From Marinobacter sp. LA51 (GTDB taxonomy: Bacteria; Pseudomonadota; Gammaproteobacteria; Pseudomonadales; Oleiphilaceae), in the NCBI RefSeq assembly GCF_030297175.1, contig NZ_AP028070.1:1798001-1862000 (forward strand): 64,000 nucleotides of DNA. Reading direction: 5' to 3'. The notes under the pieces were generated by a model. That model ran no database searches and was not told where the DNA came from. It saw only the letters and a program-made list of their open reading frames with translations. Of the stretch, positions 17,255-25,915 are shown in pieces. Made by a program: the position numbers and the translations under genes. Each line of letters opens with the position of its first letter. The stretch's first letter is position 1.

Positions 17255-18166
17255 ATGAGGACTGAGTCAGGTTCGGTGGTTTTTCTTTGGGCAGCAGCTT
17301 TGTCAGCCGTCTTTATGGGCACCATCGGTGCAATCTCTCTATATGCTGGTGCCGGTGCTGAGACCGTCACCTTCTATCGGCTTTTCATCGGTGCGCTTTT
17401 GATGGCGGCCTATCTGTTTGCAAGCGGGCAACGCAATAAGGTCTTGATGTGGCCTGGAGGCAAGGTACTTGTCACCGGTGCCTTCCTGGCCGGATTCGTG
17501 ATGTTCTACATACTGGCCATTGAATACACCAGTATGGCGAACGCTGTCATGGTGATGTACCTGGCCCCGGTGACGGCTTCGGTAGTGGCCCATTTTTTCC
17601 TCGGCGAGCGTCTCACCACTGCCAGTATCGGGCTGATTGGGTTCGCGTTACTGGGGTTCGCGATGATGATGGAGTTTAACTTCAGCGTGAGTGGGAGAGC
17701 AGAGGAGGCTATCGGTCTGGTGTACGCGGGTTGTGCCATGCTGTGTTACTCAGCGTTTATGTTAACTAATCGCCTGATCGACGATCGTATTCATGTATTG
17801 AGTCGCAGCGGCTTCCAAATGCTGGCAGGGGCTTTGTGCATGCTGCCACTGATGCTGATTAAGGGTGAGGGCATCGCTATGGCGCAGTGGGGCTGGCTGA
17901 TTGCCGCGGGCCTGGTACCTGGATTCCTCGCGATCATGTTGGCCGTTGTCGCATTAAGGGAGTTGCCCGCAGCCACCTTCGGTACCCTTGCTTATCTCGA
18001 ACCCATCACTGTTGTGGCAATTGCCTGGGTGCTGTTTGACCAGAGTCTGAATACTTTGCAGCTCTCGGGATGTCTGCTGATTATTTTGTCGGGTATTGCT
18101 CAGGCATGGCTATCGACCCGGAAGTCTGGTCAAAAGGACATCGACTGTATTCCTGCTGAGGCCTGA
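17255..18166 (+). CDS. EamA/DMT-family transporter
   Basis: A 303-residue inner-membrane protein of the drug/metabolite transporter superfamily. It has ten hydrophobic segments arranged as two EamA repeats. The first repeat carries FYRLFIGALLMAAYLF and MANAVMVMYLAPVTASVVAHFFLGERLT; the second carries LAYLEPITVVAIAWVLF. It could export metabolites or amino acids. The stop lies 5 bp before the LysR gene at 18172, so the two are probably co-transcribed. Confidence 0.88.
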   Translation: MRTESGSVVFLWAAALSAVFMGTIGAISLYAGAGAETVTFYRLFIGALLMAAYLFASGQRNKVLMWPGGKVLVTGAFLAGFVMFYILAIEYTSMANAVMVMYLAPVTASVVAHFFLGERLTTASIGLIGFALLGFAMMMEFNFSVSGRAEEAIGLVYAGCAMLCYSAFMLTNRLIDDRIHVLSRSGFQMLAGALCMLPLMLIKGEGIAMAQWGWLIAAGLVPGFLAIMLAVVALRELPAATFGTLAYLEPITVVAIAWVLFDQSLNTLQLSGCLLIILSGIAQAWLSTRKSGQKDIDCIPAEA

Positions 18167-18171
18167 TCCAT

Positions 18172-19119
18172 ATGGATACTGAGGGAATTAAACTGTTCGT
18201 TCTGGCCGCCGAGAAGCTCAACATCAGTGCCGCCGGGCGGGAGCTGGGCATGCCTCCGGCCGTTGCCAGTGCAAGGCTGGCCAAACTGGAGAAAACGGTC
18301 GGGGCCGATCTACTGCGCCGCTCCACACGAAAAGTGGCACTGTCGACTGAAGGCGCGGAGTTTTTGCCGTTCGCAAAGGAAATTCTGGCGCAGGAGAACG
18401 CGGCGCTGGCGGCCATGGGGTTTGGCAATGAAAACGTGTCCGGTACCTTGCGGTTTGCTGCATCCAGCACCTTCGCCCAGCAATACATCATGCCGCTAGT
18501 ACCCGAGTTTCTGGACCAGTACCCGGGCATTAATCTCGATTTGCGGTTATCTGATATGGAGCTGGATCTTATTCAGGGTAGCTTTGACCTCGCCCTGAGA
18601 GATGCCGTGCTGCCAGACAGCAACCTGAAAGCCCGGAAACTGGCAGAGGATCAGCGGGTATTCTGCGCCTCCCCCGAATATCTGGCGAAATGGGGAACAC
18701 CAGAGCACCCGGATGATTTGCGTGCCCACCAGATCATAGCCTTTAAATCCCAGGCTACCATCAACCTGAACGGCCCCCAGAGTGAGCAGAGTCAATTTAA
18801 ACCCCGCACATCGCAGAACCGGCTGATTATCGATGACGGTTTGAGCTACAAGATAGCAACCATGGAGGGGGCAGGAATTGCCATACATGCTCTGTGGAGC
18901 GTTCATCGGGAACTTGCCGAAGGCACCCTGGTTCAGGTTTTGCCAGATTACCAGATGGATGCGGAGCCGGCGCTCTGGCTGGTGTACCCCAAATCCAATG
19001 TATTGACGGCCAAGGTTCGCGTGTTCATCGATTTCCTGCTGGATCGAATTGGCAGCAGACCGCCATGGATGGAGGGCAGAGTGGAAAGCAGCGCAGTTAA
19101 GCCGGGTAAAGCGGAGTGA
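18172..19119 (+). CDS. LysR-family transcriptional regulator
   Basis: A 315-residue LysR regulator with the HTH SAAGRELGMPPAVASARLAKLEKTVGADLL and an effector domain of the DmlR/PBP2-CrgA-like type (CASPEYLAKWGTPEHPDDL). It follows the EamA transporter by 5 bp, so it may control that transporter or the genes around it. Length is normal for the group. Confidence 0.9.
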   Translation: MDTEGIKLFVLAAEKLNISAAGRELGMPPAVASARLAKLEKTVGADLLRRSTRKVALSTEGAEFLPFAKEILAQENAALAAMGFGNENVSGTLRFAASSTFAQQYIMPLVPEFLDQYPGINLDLRLSDMELDLIQGSFDLALRDAVLPDSNLKARKLAEDQRVFCASPEYLAKWGTPEHPDDLRAHQIIAFKSQATINLNGPQSEQSQFKPRTSQNRLIIDDGLSYKIATMEGAGIAIHALWSVHRELAEGTLVQVLPDYQMDAEPALWLVYPKSNVLTAKVRVFIDFLLDRIGSRPPWMEGRVESSAVKPGKAE

Positions 19120-19171
19120 TCGGAAAAACGCACCGTCCCTGGTGCCAAGACGCACATGAAATATTCAAAGC

Positions 19172-19423
19172 TTAGCCGTGGCTTGCTGACTTAACTTCAC
19201 CACGAATAACGAGCTGACCACTGTAGGGAGCTGGTTCTGCAGAGTCCTTCTTGGCATCCTCAGAACGAACTTCGCCGCGAATGACCACTTGGCCACTATA
19301 AGGCGCGGGCTGAGCAGTTTCTGCGCTCGGTTGGTCAGATTTGCGGTCTGCCAGAGTTGCATGGGCAGGAACTGCCGCTACGGCGATGAGCGAGGTGAGG
19401 GTGACCAGAGCAAATTTACGCAT
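19172..19423 (-). CDS. Small exported protein with internal duplicated motif
   Basis: An 83-residue protein with a clear Sec signal peptide (MRKFALVTLTSLIAVAAVPAHA, split here only for description: basic n-region, hydrophobic core, cut after AHA). The mature part of about 61 residues contains two copies of PAPYSGQ(V/L)VIRGEV separated by an acidic/basic spacer. The ATG at 19423 has AGGAG 8 nt upstream. I do not recognise the family. It stands alone, upstream of an AT-rich region, probably periplasmic. Confidence 0.8.
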   Translation of the reverse strand: MRKFALVTLTSLIAVAAVPAHATLADRKSDQPSAETAQPAPYSGQVVIRGEVRSEDAKKDSAEPAPYSGQLVIRGEVKSASHG

Positions 19424-19839
19424 AACATATTCTCCTGAGTTCAAATTGGTTAACGCTTCAATCGATACCGACTAGCTGGTCGCTATCTGATGGAGTGAAG
19501 TATGCGGACTGCGGTGTGTCATGAATAATTCGAAATCAGTATGGGTGATATCACACCAGGTTATGAATTTGGTCGATCGATCTTCATCTGGATCTTATTC
19601 GAAATTTTTACTCTCCAATGAAAGATATTAAATTTCGAAATAAAACAATAATATATAGTTGTTTTATGAAAATGACCTAACGAGTGAAAGAAATAAAACT
19701 TGTTAAAAAGACAAGTAAAACTACGTATACATCACGGATAGTGATGCTCAAAATACGATCTTCTTATTAGTCCTCGACGCCCTTCCTCCCAAGAATAGCC
19801 ACCAACTCGATCAACGATCTCGAAGTACTGGAGTTGGCC
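19424..19839. other. AT-rich intergenic region with inverted repeats
   Basis: A 416-bp non-coding stretch, markedly AT-rich at about 19560-19760. It holds GTGATATCAC near 19550, a 9-bp perfect inverted repeat at 19640-19667, and ACTTGT-TAAAAAG-ACAAGT near 19698-19716, followed on the minus strand by TTTATT. It probably contains the promoters of the flanking genes. A small RNA is possible but not shown. Confidence 0.4.
19640..19667. promoter_or_regulatory. 9-bp perfect inverted repeat in AT-rich gap
   Basis: ATAAAACAA at 19640-19648 and TTGTTTTAT at 19659-19667 with a 10-nt AT-only core. It could be a binding site for a nucleoid or regulatory protein, or a hairpin in a leader. Confidence 0.35.
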
Positions 19840-20874
19840 ATGCGCTACCTTTCACTCGCCTTTGCACTCGGTTTTACCGCAGTTTCAACCACCGGCCTTG
19901 CGGCTGGTCCGGACTCTGTGATCGCTTTGTCTACGGACAACGATCTGTTTGCTCCAACTCAAACAGACCGGGACTATACCGCCGGCGTGGCGATTACCTA
20001 CGCATCGAATTCTCCTGAGTTTGGCAGCAATGTGTATTCGCGCCTGGCCGGGCATATCGATCAAAGTTTGCTGGGTAGCTTTACTGCATTTCCCGATAAG
20101 GCTGCGAGTACCTCACTGGAGTTCGGCGTTTATGGCTTTACTCCCGAGGAAATCTCCGCCCCGCAGATTGATTATGACGACCGTCCATACAGTAGCCTGG
20201 TGTACCTGTCGACCAGCAAGAGCTACCAGGGCCTTGCCGGCAAGTCAGGCTGGACCACCTCGCTGACGGTCGGCGCCCTTGGGCTGGACCTGTTCAAATC
20301 CGGGCAGAATTCCATCCATAAGGTCATTGGGAGTGACAAGGCGGAGGGCTGGGACCATCAGGTCTCAGAGGGTGGCGAGCCGACCCTTCGCTACTCAGCC
20401 GCTTACCATCAATATCTTGATGCCAGCGAGCCGGACAGCAAGGTCAAGGTGACCTATTTCGGGAGCGTGGGGTATCTAACCGAGTTTGGTGCCGCCCTGG
20501 TGTTTCGTGACGGGCTGATCTCCTCACCTGATAACCGCTTCAACCCCGAGTTGATGGCCTACGGGGAGCGGGCTCCAGGTGTTTCAGCCTCGGGCGGCCG
20601 GGAAAACTATTTCTGGGGAGGGTTATCGGTAAAGGCCCGCGCCTACAACGCGTTCTTACAGGGGCAGTTCCGGGATTCCGACCATGAACTTGGCGCTAAC
20701 GACGTGAATATCCTGTTGGCCGAGGTGTGGGGCGGGTATACGCACGCGTTTTCTAACGGTGTGGAGCTGAGCTATGTGCTTCGGGTCCAGAGCTCGGAGA
20801 TCAAGAGTGGTACGGGGGATCGTACCTTGGCTTGGGGTGGCCTGGTGCTCAGTAAACGACTGAGCAGTCGTTGA
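19840..20874 (+). CDS. lpxR: LpxR-family lipid A 3'-O-deacylase
   Basis: LpxR is an outer-membrane beta-barrel hydrolase that removes the 3'-acyloxyacyl group of lipid A. The 344-residue protein has a signal peptide ending LAAG and then the family hallmark STDNDLFAPTQTDRDYTAGV, holding the Asn-Asp active-site pair. It continues with QIDYDDRPYSSLVYLS and GWDHQ...EP. Alternating aromatic strands fill the rest of the 12-strand barrel. The ATG at 19840 has GGAG 6 nt upstream. It stands alone between AT-rich DNA and the thioredoxin gene. Confidence 0.88.
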   Translation: MRYLSLAFALGFTAVSTTGLAAGPDSVIALSTDNDLFAPTQTDRDYTAGVAITYASNSPEFGSNVYSRLAGHIDQSLLGSFTAFPDKAASTSLEFGVYGFTPEEISAPQIDYDDRPYSSLVYLSTSKSYQGLAGKSGWTTSLTVGALGLDLFKSGQNSIHKVIGSDKAEGWDHQVSEGGEPTLRYSAAYHQYLDASEPDSKVKVTYFGSVGYLTEFGAALVFRDGLISSPDNRFNPELMAYGERAPGVSASGGRENYFWGGLSVKARAYNAFLQGQFRDSDHELGANDVNILLAEVWGGYTHAFSNGVELSYVLRVQSSEIKSGTGDRTLAWGGLVLSKRLSSR

Positions 20875-20986
20875 TGCCGCCGCGGTCATCATCTGGGGAA
20901 ATGCCATGTATACGTCTGAACAATTGGTTTTTATTCAACCCAGACCGCATGGTTACAGCAAGTATCGAAGCGAAAGGAGTAGTGAA

Positions 20987-21310
20987 ATGACAAACATCAT
21001 TGACGTAAACGACAGCAATTTTGAAACGGCAGTCAGTCAAAACGGCAAACCAGTATTGGTGGATTTTTGGGCACCTTGGTGTGGCCCTTGCAAAACCGTG
21101 GGGCCGATAGTGGAGGAGATCGCCGATGAGTTTGGTGACGAATTGGTTGTAGCCAAGGTGAACGTGGACGACAGTCCCGAAACGGCCGCCCGCATGGGTA
21201 TCCGAAGTATCCCGACGCTGGCACTGTTCCGCGACGGTGGAGTTATCGCCCGGCAAACTGGCGCTGGAAGCCTTGGCCAATTGCGCACCTTCGTGAAAGG
21301 CAATATCTGA
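20987..21310 (+). CDS. trxA: Thioredoxin
   Basis: A 107-residue classical thioredoxin, a cytoplasmic disulfide reductant. The redox motif WAPWCGPC lies at about residues 28-35, with Asp near residue 26 and the cis-Pro loop SIPTLALFRDG. The ATG at 20987 has AAAGGAG upstream; the open frame extends 27 codons further without conservation. A strong terminator follows. It may be one of several thioredoxins in the genome. Confidence 0.95.
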   Translation: MTNIIDVNDSNFETAVSQNGKPVLVDFWAPWCGPCKTVGPIVEEIADEFGDELVVAKVNVDDSPETAARMGIRSIPTLALFRDGGVIARQTGAGSLGQLRTFVKGNI

Positions 21311-21328
21311 CGACCTAAACTGCTTAAG

Positions 21329-21355
21329 CGCCCTGTCACGTGGCAGGGCGTTTTT
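21329..21355 (+). terminator. Rho-independent terminator of trxA
   Basis: Stem CGCCCTG/CAGGGCG with an 8-nt loop, followed by TTTTT, 18 nt after the trxA stop. Confidence 0.88.
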
Positions 21356-21430
21356 GCGTTTGTGTTGCGCCCCATGTAATTGCTGGGCAGACTTATTGGC
21401 GACAGCCGTCATCATCCAGGAACCCACACG

Positions 21431-22378
21431 ATGAAAACGCAGGAGCTGCAACTCCTTTATATTTTTGATGCCATTATGACAGAACGCTCGGTTACTCGAG
21501 CGGCAGAGCGGCTTGCCATGACGCAGCCAGCGGTGTCGAACGCTATTTCCCGGATGCGCCAGATCTGGAACGACCCCTTGTTCGTCCGCAAGGGGCGCAA
21601 CATAGAGCCCACGTCTTACGCTTTGAGTCTGTGGGACCAGGTTGGCAACCCCATGTACGCCCTAACCAACGCGGTGAGTGCCACCCAGTTCGACCCGGCC
21701 AGTTCCAAACGGAAGTTCCGGATTGCTGCGACCGATGTCATTGTGGAAATGATCTGGCGGCCGCTCATAGAGTTACTAGAGCGAGAAGCGCCGGGCGTTG
21801 ACCTGCACGCGGTTCCGTACACCCCGGATGGCAGCTATGACGATCTGAGAGAGGCGCATGTTGATTTGGCGGTTGGTGTGTTGAATCAGCATGACCACAG
21901 CCTGCGCAGTACCTGGTTGTTCGAGGGTGGGTATGTTCTTGCGATGCGCGAGGACCATCCGCTGGCGGGCAGGCCCATCACCATGGAAGAGTTCCTGTCG
22001 GCGCGCCATCTGCTGGTGTCCATGTCAGGCGAAGCTCATGGCTTCGTAGACAGCTACCTGGATCAGAAGGGGCAGAGCCGCCGAATTGCCACCACGGTTA
22101 ACCACTTTTCCATTGTGCCGCAGATATTGAGAGATACGAACCTGATCGCGGCGGTGCCGGAGCTGATCAGTCAGGATTGTGGTTTTGTAAATGGACTTTG
22201 GATGGGTGCGTTGCCGTTCGAGATTGATCCCACCAGTCTTTACCTGATCTGGCACGCCCGTCATGACCGTGACCCCGGCATTATCTGGATGCGTGAACTT
22301 CTCGAGCGTCTGCTTCGCGACCGCTGGCAAGACATAATGACCAACTCGCCCTGTGGTCGGCACCTGGAAGCGGTTTAA
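21431..22378 (+). CDS. LysR-family transcriptional regulator (NodD/LeuO-like)
   Basis: A 315-residue LysR regulator with HTH segment MTERSVTRAAERLAMTQPAVSNAISRMRQ and FVRKGRNIEPT, which is typical of the NodD/NahR/LeuO branch that often recognises aromatic effectors. The ATG at 21431 gives the standard N-terminus. It converges on and overlaps by 4 bp the stop of the next LysR gene. Confidence 0.88.
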   Translation: MKTQELQLLYIFDAIMTERSVTRAAERLAMTQPAVSNAISRMRQIWNDPLFVRKGRNIEPTSYALSLWDQVGNPMYALTNAVSATQFDPASSKRKFRIAATDVIVEMIWRPLIELLEREAPGVDLHAVPYTPDGSYDDLREAHVDLAVGVLNQHDHSLRSTWLFEGGYVLAMREDHPLAGRPITMEEFLSARHLLVSMSGEAHGFVDSYLDQKGQSRRIATTVNHFSIVPQILRDTNLIAAVPELISQDCGFVNGLWMGALPFEIDPTSLYLIWHARHDRDPGIIWMRELLERLLRDRWQDIMTNSPCGRHLEAV

Positions 22379-23304
22379 TCACAACGTGGAAGTATGCCCC
22401 GGGCTGTCATGGCGTTTATTAAGTCCCGACACTGCTGCTTCAGGTGGTCTCGCAGCATGCGCATAGCCGGTGTTATGGATTGTCGTGTCGGGCAGATCAG
22501 CCACAGTTCCGATACCGGTGGTGCATAGTCGGGCATAACGTTCATCACCCGGCCTGAAAGCAGGTCGTCTGACATATCGAGGCAGGATTTCACCGCCAAA
22601 CCTTGCCCGGCGATACACCAGCGGCGAACCAGATCGCCGTCGTTGGATGCCCGGTTGCCTTTCATCTTTACCCGAAATTCCTCACCGCTCCGTTTAAAGG
22701 TCCACAGGTCAAAGGGAATGTCCTGCAACTGGTAAAACAGACCGTTGTGGCCTGCCAGGTCGTGCGGGTGAACCGGGGTGCCATGCTGTGCAAGGTAATC
22801 CGGCGTTGCGCAGAGGAGGCGGGGCACATCACAGATTTTGAACCCGTAAAGATTGGAGTCATTTGGCGATCCGTAGCGCAGAGCCATATCGACCGAATCC
22901 CGGAAAAAATCCACATTGCTGTCGGTAATCTGAACCCGCAAACTCAGCCCCGGGTGCAATGTCATTAACTGATCGATCCACGGCACTACCCGGTTCCGCC
23001 CCAGATCGGATGACACCGATAGCCGAATTTCTCCCGCCACTGTCTCTTTTCCGGAACGAATGTTCTTGCGGGCTTCGTCCATCAAAGCCAATGCCTGCTG
23101 ACATTGGGGCAGGTACTTTTCACCAGCCGCAGACAGTCGAAGTTGACGGGTAGAGCGGACGAACAGCTCTACCCCCAATTCCTGTTCAACGCGTTTGACG
23201 GCGGCGCTCGCCGTTGCTGCACGCATATCCAGGCTAGTAGCAGCCGCCGTTATATTGCGGAACTCTGCCACCTTGAGCACAACGGTGAGATCGTCAAAGT
23301 TCAT
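22375..23304 (-). CDS. LysR-family transcriptional regulator
   Basis: A 309-residue LysR protein starting MNFDDLTVVLKVAEFRNI, with HTH RAATASAAVKRVEQELGVELF. The ATG at 23304 is preferred over a 56-codon upstream extension that runs into the divergent promoter. It is divergent from the MDR gene at 23435 and is its likely regulator. It ends in a 4-bp convergent overlap with another LysR gene. Confidence 0.88.
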   Translation of the reverse strand: MNFDDLTVVLKVAEFRNITAAATSLDMRAATASAAVKRVEQELGVELFVRSTRQLRLSAAGEKYLPQCQQALALMDEARKNIRSGKETVAGEIRLSVSSDLGRNRVVPWIDQLMTLHPGLSLRVQITDSNVDFFRDSVDMALRYGSPNDSNLYGFKICDVPRLLCATPDYLAQHGTPVHPHDLAGHNGLFYQLQDIPFDLWTFKRSGEEFRVKMKGNRASNDGDLVRRWCIAGQGLAVKSCLDMSDDLLSGRVMNVMPDYAPPVSELWLICPTRQSITPAMRMLRDHLKQQCRDLINAMTARGILPRCD

Positions 23305-23434
23305 TTTCAAAAAATCTTTGAATATGTTTATGGGATTGGGCTGTTTTTCATAGTGTAAAGAGGGATCACACTGGTCGCCACTTTTAACGACTGGCAATTG
23401 CGACCAATTGCCAGCGACCACCCTGGAGACAAGC

Positions 23435-24475
23435 ATGAAAGCTGTTGGATATACCGAATCCTTACCCATCAATAATCCGAACGCCTTGCAGGACGTTGAG
23501 CTCCCTCAACCAGTTGCCGAGGGACGGGATCTTTTGGTCCGGGTCCGGGCTATTGGTGTCAATCCCGTTGATTTCAAAGTACGTCAACGTGCTGCGCCGG
23601 AGCCTGGTGAGGTCAAGGTATTGGGATGGGATGCCGTTGGAGAAGTAGTGGCAACAGGCAAGGGCGTGTCACTGTTCAAGCCGGGCGATCAAGTGTACTA
23701 CGCCGGTGACGTTACCCGGCAAGGTAGCAATGCAGAGTACCAGACCGTGGACGAGCGCATTGTCGGCCGCAAGCCTGCGAGCCTCAGCGATGCAGAGGCC
23801 GCAGCACTCCCGCTGACCACCATCACCGCCTGGGAAATGCTCTTTGATCATCTTGGCCTTGAGCAGCAGAGTGCTGGGGAAATCACGCCGACCAACGATG
23901 TGATCCTTGTGGTTGGAGCAGCCGGCGGTGTGGGCTCTATCCTGATTCAGTTGGCCAAAAAGCTGACGGGTGCCACAGTAGTGGCGACCGCCTCTCGTCC
24001 TGAGTCTCGCCAATGGGTGGAATCACTGGGTGCAGATTTTGTTGTGAACCACCGAGAGCCACTGCAGGCGCAGATCCAACAACTGGTTTCTGAGGGCAAA
24101 TTTGCCTCGATCACTCACGTGGCCAGCCTGAATGCGACCGATCAATACTTCGATGATTACGTGGCGGTGCTTAAGCCATTCGGCAGGATCGCCATGATTG
24201 ACGATCCAGACTCTCTGGACGTGATGAAAATCAAACCAAAAAGCCTGTCGCTGCATATAGAGTTCATGTTCGCCCGTTCCATGCATAACGCCGATGACAT
24301 GCAGGTTCAGCACGACCTGCTGGGAAAGGTCGCCAGTCTGGTGGACGAAGGCCATATTCGAACCACCGCTGGCAAGAACCTTGGTGTAATCAATGCTGAC
24401 AATCTGCGTGCGGCGCATACTGAACTGGAAGGCGGAACGGCCGTGGGCAAGATAGTCCTGGAAGGGTTCGAGTAA
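23435..24475 (+). CDS. Zinc-binding alcohol dehydrogenase family protein (MDR)
   Basis: A 346-residue MDR protein. The N-terminal part is MKAVGYTESLPINNPNAL and the nucleotide-binding loop is VVGAAGGVGSILIQLAKKL. The sequence pattern (IGVNPVDFKVRQ, GWDAVGEVVATG) fits the TIGR02817-type quinone reductase-like group. The ATG at 23435 has GGAG upstream. It is divergent from a LysR gene, so probably induced by a reactive substrate; the substrate is unknown. Confidence 0.88.
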   Translation: MKAVGYTESLPINNPNALQDVELPQPVAEGRDLLVRVRAIGVNPVDFKVRQRAAPEPGEVKVLGWDAVGEVVATGKGVSLFKPGDQVYYAGDVTRQGSNAEYQTVDERIVGRKPASLSDAEAAALPLTTITAWEMLFDHLGLEQQSAGEITPTNDVILVVGAAGGVGSILIQLAKKLTGATVVATASRPESRQWVESLGADFVVNHREPLQAQIQQLVSEGKFASITHVASLNATDQYFDDYVAVLKPFGRIAMIDDPDSLDVMKIKPKSLSLHIEFMFARSMHNADDMQVQHDLLGKVASLVDEGHIRTTAGKNLGVINADNLRAAHTELEGGTAVGKIVLEGFE

Positions 24476-24729
24476 CCGAAAATCTGGCTTGATCCAGCTG
24501 CTCGGTACTCTGGCCTAAAGCGCACCGGTGATTTCGGTCGTGGGTAGGGCTAGAGCAATATCACCCCCAGTGATAAAACCAATACGGCATGATGATTATT
24601 CCTGCATCCACGATGTAAAGATAATTCTCGGCAAGAACAACTCCGGTTTGGGTTTTCGCAGTCACTGATCTGTGTCCTCTCTCAGGTCCCCGCCGAAGTC
24701 CCCATTATGAAAGAAAAAGGGTCTAGCCG

Positions 24730-25905
24730 ATGAATTATCGAATTCTCGCCGTACTGAGTGCGGCAGTTTTTGTTCTAGCAGGTTGCGAGAGTGCAGCGCA
24801 GGACACTGTGAGCGAAGCGAGATCTCCGTCGGTTGAGGTAATCGCCGCCGCCAGTTCCCGGGTTCAACCTCAGAAAACGTATACGACCCGCATTGAAGCA
24901 CCCGAAAGTGTTGAGCTCAGGCCTCGACTGTCCGGCGTGATCGACAAGGTCCATTTTGTTGAGGGCCAAAAGGTGGAGAAGGGCAACATCTTGCTCCAAT
25001 TGGATGATCGCCATCTCGAAGCTCGCATTGAACAGCTGAACGCTGAATTGGCTCGTTCGCGCGCTGCGCTTGACCAGGCAAAAGCGGAAGCCGAGCGTGC
25101 AGGCCGGCTGTTGCGCAGCAACGCCATTTCTGAAGAGCAGGCGGAACTGCGTGGATCCGTTCAGCAGCAGGCGGAAGCCGAGGTTTCATCCCTGAACGCC
25201 CAGCTCAAGGAAGCAGAGCTGCAGTTGAGCTACGCCACTATTCGTTCACCGATTGATGGAGTGATTTCCCGGGCAAACATTACCGCCGGGAATACCGTAA
25301 TCGCCAACCAGAGTCATTTGACGACCATTGTTTCTGATCAAGACCGTTACGCCTATTTCGACATGGACGAAGGCACCTGGTATCGGTTCTTCAGCGCTCG
25401 AGACAAAGCGTTGGGCTCTCCGGTTCGCATTCAACTAACTGGCGAACAGGATTTCCCTCACGTCGGCCAGATAGATTTCGTTGACAACACCATTGATACC
25501 AATACGGGTACTCTGCGGCTGAGGGCAGTATTGGGCAATTCCGGTGACGCCTTGGTGCCGGGCGCATTCGCCAGGGTGAAAATTGCCGTAGCAGAAACGG
25601 AAAACAAGATCATGGTTCCAGAGCGTGCCATTGCCACCGATCTGGACAGCCGCTTTGTATTGACCGTGAACGATCAGGGTAAAACCAACTACACCGCAGT
25701 GAAAATTGGAGAGCGATTTGGCAGCTTCCGGGTTGTCGAGCAGGGTCTGGTTGAGGGCGATGTACTGGTGGCCAATGGCACGGCCAAGGTAGGGCCTGGT
25801 ATGACGATTGATCCGATCATGTTGTCTGAGTCGCCATCAGGCGTTGCGTTCACACTTGAAGAGCACGCTCCGGACGTCCAGCAGACTGCCGGCTTAGAGT
25901 TCTGA
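24730..25905 (+). CDS. RND efflux periplasmic adaptor lipoprotein (AcrA/MexA family)
   Basis: The adaptor links the inner-membrane RND pump to the outer-membrane channel. The 391-residue protein has a lipobox LAGC with Cys19. It then has a barrel-sandwich half (RPRLSGVIDKVHFVEGQKVEKG), a helical hairpin of about residues 95-165 rich in Ala/Glu/Arg, and the second half (LSYATIRSPIDGVISRA). A beta-barrel and membrane-proximal domain complete the AcrA order. It is first of a three-gene operon, 10 bp before the permease gene. Confidence 0.93.
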   Translation: MNYRILAVLSAAVFVLAGCESAAQDTVSEARSPSVEVIAAASSRVQPQKTYTTRIEAPESVELRPRLSGVIDKVHFVEGQKVEKGNILLQLDDRHLEARIEQLNAELARSRAALDQAKAEAERAGRLLRSNAISEEQAELRGSVQQQAEAEVSSLNAQLKEAELQLSYATIRSPIDGVISRANITAGNTVIANQSHLTTIVSDQDRYAYFDMDEGTWYRFFSARDKALGSPVRIQLTGEQDFPHVGQIDFVDNTIDTNTGTLRLRAVLGNSGDALVPGAFARVKIAVAETENKIMVPERAIATDLDSRFVLTVNDQGKTNYTAVKIGERFGSFRVVEQGLVEGDVLVANGTAKVGPGMTIDPIMLSESPSGVAFTLEEHAPDVQQTAGLEF

Positions 25906-25915
25906 GGCTGATATC

